DNA of 12,331 bases from Candidatus Omnitrophota bacterium (lineage in GTDB: Bacteria; Omnitrophota; Gorgyraeia; B26-G9). The notes below the pieces were generated by a model. It worked only from the letters and a program-made list of their open reading frames with translations. It did not search any database and was not told where the DNA came from. The stretch is from contig QNCH01000026.1 of the NCBI GenBank assembly GCA_003645745.1, forward strand, positions 1 to 12,331, written 5' to 3'. The translations under genes were made by a program, and so were the position numbers. Below, in pieces: positions 7,726 through 12,331 of the stretch (position 1 is the first letter of the stretch; every line of letters starts with the position of its first letter).

Positions 7726-7745
7726 CATTTTGCCTTGACAAAAAT

Positions 7746-7958
7746 GTAATCGGTGACTAAAGTGGGGTTTCAGTTATGGATTCCCGCTAAAAACATTGCG
7801 GGAATGACAAAAATTGGGAGATGACAAACGGCAGGATAGACAATAAGATGCTGCCTCTCACTGTCTTCCCGCAATTTTTTAGCGGGAATCTACTTTGAAA
7901 AATTGAATTATATTAAAATGATAAGTTTATGGCTCCCCCCGCTTCAGTCACCGATTAC
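7746..7958. mobile_element. 213-bp MITE-like element with terminal inverted repeats and 8-bp target duplication
   Basis: The ends GTAATCGGTGACT (7746-7758) and AGTCACCGATTAC (7946-7958) are perfect inverted repeats, and the pairing continues inward for nine more bases with two mismatches. The element is flanked by direct copies of ACAAAAAT at 7738-7745 and 7959-7966, as expected for an 8-bp target duplication. Inside are two mini-palindromes, ATTCCCGC/GCGGGAAT (7780-7805) and TTCCCGC/GCGGGAA (7866-7888), which are themselves roughly inverted copies of each other, plus GGCAG/CTGCC near the centre. There is no coding region, so movement would need a transposase supplied elsewhere. It sits 19 bases upstream of the rplM -35 box. 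Confidence 0.85.
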
Positions 7959-7977
7959 ACAAAAATTGTAAAAAAAC

Positions 7978-8007
7978 TTGACATAATCACTAAACGTATA
8001 GTATAAT
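7978..8007 (+). promoter_or_regulatory. Sigma-70 promoter of rplM-rpsI
   Basis: TTGACA at 7978-7983 and TATAAT at 8002-8007 are both perfect consensus hexamers, 18 bases apart, in front of the ribosomal protein genes. The A/T-rich run 7961-7976 directly upstream could act as an UP element. Expected transcription start is near 8014, giving a leader of about 67 bases. Confidence 0.88.
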
Positions 8008-8080
8008 ACTAGAACTTATGCTATAAATGAGGTATTTTATCTGGCAAATTAAAGATTTATTAAAAAAGAAGAAGACAAAA

Positions 8081-8512
8081 ATGAATACGTTTATGCAGAA
8101 AACAAAAGATGTGCGAAGAAATTGGTATGTAATTGATGCTCAGGGTAAGATTTTAGGAAGGTTAGCAACAGGGATTGCTTCTTTGCTACGGGGTAAGACA
8201 AAGCCTGAGTTTACGCCGCATGTAGATATGGCTGATGAAATAATTGTGATAAATGCCGCAAAAATACATGTTACAGGAAATAAAATAAAAGATAAAAAAT
8301 ATCAAACTTATTCAGGTTATTCCAGAGGGCAGAAAGAATTTACTTTAGAAACTATGCTTAAGAAGAAGCCTGAAGAAGTAATTAAACATGCTGTGCGAGG
8401 TATGTTGCCGCATAATTCTTTGGGCAGAAGTTTATTAAGAAAATTAAAAGTTTATGCAGGTAAAGAACATAAGCATAGTGCTCAGAAACCGCAGGAGTTA
8501 TTAAAGATATAG
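8081..8512 (+). CDS. rplM: 50S ribosomal protein L13
   Basis: L13 is an early-assembling protein of the large ribosomal subunit that binds 23S rRNA. The 143-aa product shows the family pattern: MNTFMQKTKD, then NWYVIDAQGKILGRLAT, then LLRGKTKPEFTPHVDMADEIIVINA, then GMLPHNSLGRSLLRKLKVYAG. Length equals the usual 142-145. An in-frame ATG at 8027 would add 18 residues, but it lies only about 13 bases after the predicted transcription start and lacks a ribosome site. ATG 8081 gives the typical N-terminus, with a purine-rich AAGAAGAAG upstream. It forms the standard rplM-rpsI operon with the next gene. Confidence 0.96.
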   Translation: MNTFMQKTKDVRRNWYVIDAQGKILGRLATGIASLLRGKTKPEFTPHVDMADEIIVINAAKIHVTGNKIKDKKYQTYSGYSRGQKEFTLETMLKKKPEEVIKHAVRGMLPHNSLGRSLLRKLKVYAGKEHKHSAQKPQELLKI

Positions 8513-8526
8513 TGGAGGGGATTGTT

Positions 8527-8922
8527 TTGGTTGATAAAGTAAGATATAGCGCTACTGGTAGAAGGAAGAGAGCTGTTGCCAGAGTGTCTCTTGAACCTGG
8601 TGATGGGAAATTTATGGTTAATAAGCGTTTATTAGCTGTTTATTTTAACAGAGAAGTTTTGCGGATGTTGATTCAGCAGCCTTTAGTGGTAACAAATTGT
8701 TTAGATAAATTAAATATTTCTGCTAATGTGCGTGGTGGAGGTTTGTCTGGACAGGCTGGAGCTATTTGTCATGGTATTGCCAGGGCATTAGTTAAACAAG
8801 ATGAGTCTTTTAAACAAATTTTAAAGAAGTCTCATTTTCTTACCAGAGATTCAAGAATGAAGGAACGTAAGAAATATGGGCAAAAAGGCGCTAGAGCACG
8901 CTTTCAGTGGACAAAACGTTAG
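8527..8922 (+). CDS. rpsI: 30S ribosomal protein S9
   Basis: S9 belongs to the small-subunit head; its basic tail reaches the P-site tRNA. The 131-aa product has VRYSATGRRKRAVARVSLEPG near the start, RGGGLSGQAGAICHGIARAL in the middle, and a C-terminus LTRDSRMKERKKYGQKGARARFQWTKR that ends in the basic Lys-Arg pair expected of S9. I choose TTG 8527 because GGAGG lies 8 bases upstream (8514-8518) and this gives the normal length. The alternative GTG at 8512 overlaps the rplM stop and would put that ribosome site inside the gene. The gene is cotranscribed with rplM and followed by a terminator. Confidence 0.95.
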   Translation: MVDKVRYSATGRRKRAVARVSLEPGDGKFMVNKRLLAVYFNREVLRMLIQQPLVVTNCLDKLNISANVRGGGLSGQAGAICHGIARALVKQDESFKQILKKSHFLTRDSRMKERKKYGQKGARARFQWTKR

Positions 8923-8955
8923 TTTTTTATTAGTAAAGAATATTAAGTTTAATGG

Positions 8956-8996
8956 AAAAAGCAGGTATTTGCGATTAGGCAATACCTGCTTTTTTT
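8956..8996 (+). terminator. Intrinsic terminator after rpsI
   Basis: A perfect 10-bp stem AGCAGGTATT (8960-8969) with AATACCTGCT (8981-8990) encloses an 11-base loop. It is preceded by an A run and followed by a run of T. It separates the ribosomal operon from the iron genes and could work from both strands. Confidence 0.93.
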
Positions 8997-9012
8997 ATTG
9001 TAAAAAAAATGC

Positions 9013-9041
9013 TTGATAAATTGGATAATTTTTGTTAGGAT
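9013..9041 (+). promoter_or_regulatory. Probable promoter of the DtxR-family regulator
   Basis: TTGATA (9013-9018) and TAGGAT (9036-9041) are 17 bases apart. The -10 is weak, and an alternative -10, GATAAT at 9024-9029, is possible. In either case the operator at 9035-9053 overlaps or directly follows the -10 element, as expected for repression. Confidence 0.5.
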
Positions 9042-9053
9042 TGGCTAACAAAA
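9035..9053. promoter_or_regulatory. DtxR-box-like operator upstream of the regulator gene
   Basis: TTAGGATTGGCTAACAAAA resembles the DtxR/IdeR box TTAGGTTAGSCTAACCTAA, matching about 15 of 19 positions. Its core is the inverted repeat TGTTAG-N6-CTAACA (9033-9050). It lies 25 bases before the regulator start codon and shares its core with the site in front of feoA, which indicates autoregulation. Confidence 0.78.
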
Positions 9054-9078
9054 GTTATTTTTTAAAAATTAGGGCTAA

Positions 9079-9573
9079 ATGAAGAAGAAAGATGTTAAAA
9101 AAATAAGTTCCAATATGGAAGATTATCTTGAAGTTATTGCTTTATTAAAACATAAACGAGGTATAGTCAAGGTAACTGATATCAGCCAGATGATGCGGGT
9201 GAAAAAGCCAAGTGTAACAGGAGCGCTGAATATGCTTTCGCGTTATAATCTTGTTGTGCATGAGCCGTATGGTTATGTGGAACTTACTTTGGAAGGGGCA
9301 AAAATAGCCAGAGAAACGCAAAAACGGCATAATTTGCTGACAAAATTTTTGGGAGAAGTATTAAAAATTGACCTGCGTATAGCTGAACAAGATGCCTGTA
9401 AAATAGAACATTCTATAAGTACTCAAACTTTTGAAAAATTAACGAAGTTTATTAAGTTTGTAGAAACTTGTCCTGAAGGCACAAGGCCGCAGTGGCTTAA
9501 AAGTTTTGATCAATACTATGAAACAGGATGTAGATTTAACTGTAAAACACATATCGTTAAAAGTAAAAAATAA
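9079..9573 (+). CDS. DtxR/MntR-family metal-dependent transcriptional regulator
   Basis: This 164-aa regulator has an N-terminal winged helix (about 10-72: SNMEDYLEVIALL, VTDISQMMRVKKPSVTGALNMLSRYNLV, GYVELTLEGAKIA) and a dimerisation and metal-binding domain (about 73-145). Metal-site residues visible are D15 and E18, equivalent to D8 and E11 of MntR, and H84, C107, E110 and H111 in DACKIEH. The cysteine is the residue DtxR/IdeR use for iron, where MntR has glutamate. There is no C-terminal SH3 domain, so overall size is MntR-like, but a short tail carries C151 and C155. It sits directly upstream of feoA, and both genes have matching operators. I infer an iron-responsive repressor of itself and feoAB, though a manganese sensor cannot be excluded. 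AGGG is 4 bases before ATG 9079. Confidence 0.9.
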   Translation: MKKKDVKKISSNMEDYLEVIALLKHKRGIVKVTDISQMMRVKKPSVTGALNMLSRYNLVVHEPYGYVELTLEGAKIARETQKRHNLLTKFLGEVLKIDLRIAEQDACKIEHSISTQTFEKLTKFIKFVETCPEGTRPQWLKSFDQYYETGCRFNCKTHIVKSKK

Positions 9574-9592
9574 AAATTTTTTAAACTTAAAG

Positions 9593-9611
9593 TTAGGTTT
9601 GTCTAACAAAA
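9593..9611. promoter_or_regulatory. DtxR-box-like operator upstream of feoA
   Basis: TTAGGTTTGTCTAACAAAA matches the DtxR/IdeR box at about 15 of 19 positions and the site at 9035-9053 at 16 of 19. The core is GTTAG-N6-CTAAC (9592-9607). It lies just upstream of the feoA ribosome site, so a bound repressor would block the promoter or early elongation. No clear -35/-10 pair can be picked in the AT-rich stretch before it. Confidence 0.8.
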
Positions 9612-9625
9612 AAAGGAGTATTAAA

Positions 9626-9856
9626 ATGGCAGAGAAAACCTTATCACAGTTAAGTCCAGGTGATCAAGCTAAGGTTGTAAAGGTAGCTGGAGCGGGATTA
9701 TTAAAACGGAAGATTCTTGATATGGGTATTATTAATGGGGTAGATATAAAGGTAGAGCGGGTTGCTCCTTTAGGCGATCCTATTGAAATAATGGTGCGCG
9801 GTTATCACTTAAGCTTACGTAAACAAGAAGCAGTTAATATTTATGTTGAGCTGTAA
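9626..9856 (+). CDS. feoA: Ferrous iron transport protein FeoA
   Basis: FeoA is a small cytoplasmic SH3-like protein that supports FeoB-dependent Fe(II) uptake. The 76-aa product has the family pattern LSQLSPGDQAKVVKVAGAGLLKRKILDMGI, then GVDIKVERVAPLGDPIEIMVRGYHLSLRKQEAVNIYVEL. ATG 9626 has AGGAG 7 bases upstream. The longer open frame to 9506 overlaps the regulator gene and is not family-like. An operator for the adjacent DtxR-type regulator precedes it. feoA and feoB normally abut or overlap; here 247 bases, mostly a palindromic element, separate them. Confidence 0.94.
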   Translation: MAEKTLSQLSPGDQAKVVKVAGAGLLKRKILDMGIINGVDIKVERVAPLGDPIEIMVRGYHLSLRKQEAVNIYVEL

Positions 9857-10038
9857 TATACTCAAACGTAATAGGTTTGCAAAATTTAGGTGTTTTCCTG
9901 TGCCCTATATTGGAACGTTCTGATTTAATACAAACCGCAGGCGCAGCTCGTTACGTTGAGGTTTGGTCAATGATGAACGTTTCAAGATGCAGTGCAGAGG
10001 GACGTCATAAAATTACAAACCAATTACGTTTGAGTATA
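9857..10038 (+). repeat. Palindromic element copy 2 (182 bp) between feoA and feoB
   Basis: The element starts directly after the feoA stop with TATACTCAAACGTAAT and ends ATTACGTTTGAGTATA. The inverted termini extend 23 bases with one mismatch. Bases 9857-9923 match the reverse complement of copy 1 (6092-6026) at about 88 %. The right half, read in reverse complement, is a diverged version of the left half (shared GGTTTG, AACGTTC and CAAACC blocks), so it looks like two modules head to head around the centre GCAGGCGCAGCTCGTTACG. It has no open reading frame of note. Transcribed, it could fold into a long branched hairpin between the two genes. Confidence 0.87.
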
Positions 10039-10103
10039 AGAATGGGGTAACGGTGGTACTCCATTGATTCAACGATTACAGTAAAAATTTAAGGAGGAAA
10101 TTG

Positions 10104-12203
10104 ATGAAAAAGATTACTATTGCTTTAGCCGGCAATCCTAATTCAGGCAAATCTACAATTTTTAATAATTTAACTGGCGCTAGGCAGCATATAGGAAATT
10201 ATCCAGGAGTAACTGTTGAAAAAAAAGAAGGAACACTTGTTTATCATGATTATGAAATTAATGTTGTTGATTTACCTGGGACATATAGTTTGTCGGCATA
10301 TTCAGAAGATGAGGCAGTAGCGCGCCGGTTTATTGTTGAGAGTAAACCTGAGCTGATTGTAAATATTGTTGATGCTTCAAATTTAGAAAGAAATTTGTAT
10401 TTTACAACCCAGCTTATAGAATTAAATGTGCCTATAGTAATTGCAATGAATATGAGCGACGTAGCACAGAAAAATGGACAGGATATTGATTTTCAGAAAC
10501 TGTCTAAACTGGCTGGCATTCCTATTGTGCCTACAGTAGGTAATAAGAATATTGGCACAGAAAAACTTTTAGATGTATTAGTTAAGATGTATGAAAATAA
10601 AATATACAATCATCAGGTAAAAGTAAATTATGGTTTAGAGATTCAGCAGGAAATGGCCAAATTGGAACACATAATTGTTAAGGACAAACAATTATTGAAA
10701 ATTTATCCGATGCGTTGGCTAATTATTAAATTACTTGAAGAAGATTTGTTTGTTATTGATATTATTAAGAAGTCTTCTTTTGGTGTGCAGTTACTATTGC
10801 AGAATGAAAAAAGCAGGCATCACTTAGAGCTGCATTTTGGAGATGCACCTGAGAGTATAATCGCGGACAGGCGTTACGGCTTTGTGAGCGGAGTATGCAC
10901 TCAATCTTTAAACCAGTCAGTAGAACAGAGGCATAGTATTTCAGACGAAATAGATAAAATTGTATTAAACAGAGTTTTTGGGATACCTCTTTTTGCTTTA
11001 GTAATGTATGCAATTTTTAAATTTACTTTTACTTTTTCAGGGCCTTTGGTTTCATTATTTGAAAAGGCATTTGAATTAATGGGGGCGTTCGCGGCAGAAG
11101 TAATCCCTCAGGGATTATTACAATCATTTGTTGTAGATGGCATTATTGGCGGTGTTGGCGGTGTATTAGGATTTTTCCCATTAGTTTTGTTTATGTTTTT
11201 CGCGATTGCTTTTTTTGAGGACAGTGGTTATATGGCGCGTGCCGCGTTTGTAATGGATAAATTAATGAGTAGGTTCGGTTTGCATGGAAAATCTTTTTTA
11301 CCAATGATGATCTCAACAAATGGTTGTGCTGTTCCGGGAATTATGGCATCACGCACCTTAGAAAATAAACGTGATCGAATGATTACAATGATGGTTACGC
11401 CATTTATGATTTGCGGGGCAAAATTGCCAATATTCGCACTTTTTATTAGCGCGTTTTTTCCTCAGGAGTATGGCGCGAATATAATGTTTTTCATGTATTT
11501 TTTAAGTGTAGTTATTGCTTTATGTTCAGCCTGGGTTTTAAGAAAATTTGTGTTTAAAGGAGAAACGTCTCATTTTGTAATGGAGCTGCCTCCATACAGG
11601 CTTCCTACGATTAAGGGGTTATTGCTTAAAATGTGGGAGAGAGGTTGGTTATATGTTAAAAAAGCCGGCACAGTTATTGTGATGGTTTCTATTGTTATCT
11701 GGGCAGGATTTACTTTTCCACAATATTCAGGGCCAAAAGGAAATTCTTTGACTGAGCCAAAGATGACTGAAGGAGAAATTGCTGCTGTGCAATTAGAACA
11801 GAGTTATGCGGGGAAAATTGGCAATTTTATTGAACCTTTGATGCGGCCAATTGGCTTAGATGGCAGAAGCGGGATTGCTCTTTTGGCTGGGTTTGCGGCA
11901 AAAGAAGTTGTGGTAACTACATTTGGCACAATTTATTCTCTGGGAGAGGTTGACGCTGAAGAGCCTGGTTCATTGCGGGAATCTTTGCAAAAAGATAAGG
12001 CATGGAGTCCGCTTAAAGCAATGGTATTTATGATTTTTTCTTTGATTTATTTGCCTTGTGTTGTTGCAATAGCAGTATTTTTTAGAGAATCAGGTTCAAA
12101 GCTAAAATGGCTGTTGTTTCTTATCTTTTGGACCACAGTTTTGGCATGGGGGGCATCTTTTATTGTGTATCAACTTGGGACATTATTGTCCATAGGAGGA
12201 TAA
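10104..12203 (+). CDS. feoB: Ferrous iron transport protein B (FeoB)
   Basis: FeoB is the inner-membrane Fe(II) transporter with a cytoplasmic GTPase. The 699-aa product is full length. The G domain covers about 1-165: G1 GNPNSGKS (10-17), switch I GNYPGVTVEKKEG (31-43), G3 DLPG (56-59), G4 NMSD (116-119), and the TVGNKN segment. A helical spacer runs to about 270. The membrane part has two Gate-like regions, with GFFPLVLFMFFAIAFFEDSGYMARAAF (about 356-382) and C408 in NGCAVPG. PFMICGAKLP (433-442) is the usual conserved cysteine segment. Several further hydrophobic helices follow, to the C-terminus at LGTLLSIGG. ATG 10104 has a perfect AAGGAGG 6 bases upstream; TTG 10101 is too close to it. 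Expression probably depends on read-through from feoA across the repeat element, unless a promoter lies in 10039-10090, where I see none. Confidence 0.97.
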   Translation: MKKITIALAGNPNSGKSTIFNNLTGARQHIGNYPGVTVEKKEGTLVYHDYEINVVDLPGTYSLSAYSEDEAVARRFIVESKPELIVNIVDASNLERNLYFTTQLIELNVPIVIAMNMSDVAQKNGQDIDFQKLSKLAGIPIVPTVGNKNIGTEKLLDVLVKMYENKIYNHQVKVNYGLEIQQEMAKLEHIIVKDKQLLKIYPMRWLIIKLLEEDLFVIDIIKKSSFGVQLLLQNEKSRHHLELHFGDAPESIIADRRYGFVSGVCTQSLNQSVEQRHSISDEIDKIVLNRVFGIPLFALVMYAIFKFTFTFSGPLVSLFEKAFELMGAFAAEVIPQGLLQSFVVDGIIGGVGGVLGFFPLVLFMFFAIAFFEDSGYMARAAFVMDKLMSRFGLHGKSFLPMMISTNGCAVPGIMASRTLENKRDRMITMMVTPFMICGAKLPIFALFISAFFPQEYGANIMFFMYFLSVVIALCSAWVLRKFVFKGETSHFVMELPPYRLPTIKGLLLKMWERGWLYVKKAGTVIVMVSIVIWAGFTFPQYSGPKGNSLTEPKMTEGEIAAVQLEQSYAGKIGNFIEPLMRPIGLDGRSGIALLAGFAAKEVVVTTFGTIYSLGEVDAEEPGSLRESLQKDKAWSPLKAMVFMIFSLIYLPCVVAIAVFFRESGSKLKWLLFLIFWTTVLAWGASFIVYQLGTLLSIGG

Positions 12204-12207
12204 AAAA

Positions 12208-12261
12208 ATGAAGGAAGTAGGGGGCAACGTAGTTATACTCAAACGTAATAGGTTTGAGTAG
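12208..12261 (+). CDS. 17-codon ORF after feoB ending in a repeat element
   Basis: ATG 12208 follows AGGAGG (12194-12199) at 8 bases, a strong ribosome site inside the end of feoB. The ORF encodes 17 residues, MKEVGGNVVILKRNRFE, and the second half plus the TAG stop come from the palindromic repeat at 12234-12260. Small genes often follow feoB, so this may be the start of such a gene cut short by the repeat. It may also be non-functional. No family is recognised. Confidence 0.35.
   Translation: MKEVGGNVVILKRNRFE
12234..12260. repeat. Minimal palindromic element copy 3 (27 bp)
   Basis: TATACTCAAACGTAATAG runs straight into GTTTGAGTA, so TACTCAAAC (12236-12244) and GTTTGAGTA (12252-12260) form a perfect 9-bp stem with a 7-base loop. 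It consists only of the outer end motif of the larger elements, as if the interior had been lost. A TTTTT occurs 6 bases downstream, too far for a convincing terminator. Confidence 0.75.
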
Positions 12262-12331
12262 ATCACTTTTTCCCATACCTGTAGGGGAATGATTTATCAT
12301 GCCTGGTATCTTTTGATTATTGTTAAATTCA

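Noticed and set aside
8027..8080. Possible N-terminal extension of L13 from ATG 8027
   Set aside because: It adds 18 non-family residues, has no ribosome site and starts about 13 bases after the predicted transcription start; ATG 8081 gives the standard L13 length.
9857..10038. Metal riboswitch in front of feoB
   Set aside because: The same sequence occurs inverted at the unrelated miaB locus, and the inverted ends define it as a dispersed repeat; no known riboswitch core was recognised.
10043..10090. A second, reduced copy of the 7746-7958 MITE, suggested by GTAACGGTGG and ACGATTACAGTAAAAAT
   Set aside because: Only about 8 bases match contiguously at the right side and the left side needs a gap, so chance similarity is likely.
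12236..12272. Intrinsic terminator after feoB
   Set aside because: The stem is AT-rich, the T run starts 6 bases beyond the stem, and the sequence is explained as the end motif of the repeat family.

Overview
The window is an AT-rich bacterial chromosomal segment. I sampled single lines at roughly 23-47 % GC, with hsdM at the high end and the SPOR/methyltransferase pair at the low end. It looks like a diderm: there is an exported SPOR-domain protein, MiaB, a DtxR-type regulator and a full-length FeoB. A low-GC candidate-phylum lineage such as Omnitrophota would fit, but that is a guess from gene style only.

Bases 1-4723 are a defence block. It holds the 3' end of hsdR, then hsdS, a YhcG/DUF1016-type PD-(D/E)XK nuclease gene and hsdM, all on the + strand with gaps of 1-4 bases, so this is one operon in the uncommon order R-S-nuclease-M. 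A small conserved gene of the DUF6933 type follows. It is bracketed by inverted sequences that resemble the ends of a repeat family found elsewhere in the window.

Bases 4724-7660 hold a short GAAATATG repeat tract, miaB (which ends before the TRAM domain, inside a palindromic repeat element), a secreted TPR-SPOR protein and a SAM-dependent methyltransferase. Bases 7661-8080 hold a 213-bp MITE-like element with terminal inverted repeats and an 8-bp target duplication, then a near-consensus sigma-70 promoter. That promoter drives rplM-rpsI (ribosomal proteins L13 and S9), which end in a strong intrinsic terminator.

Bases 9001-12331 are an iron module: a DtxR-family regulator, feoA and feoB. 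Near-identical DtxR-box-like operators lie upstream of the regulator and of feoA, which implies autoregulation and metal-dependent repression of ferrous iron uptake.

The most notable structure that genes do not explain is a modular palindromic repeat family with the end TATACTCAAACGTAAT. It is present as 98-bp, 182-bp and 27-bp forms, plus two diverged ends. One copy supplies the stop codon of miaB, one separates feoA from feoB, and one closes a 17-codon ORF after feoB.
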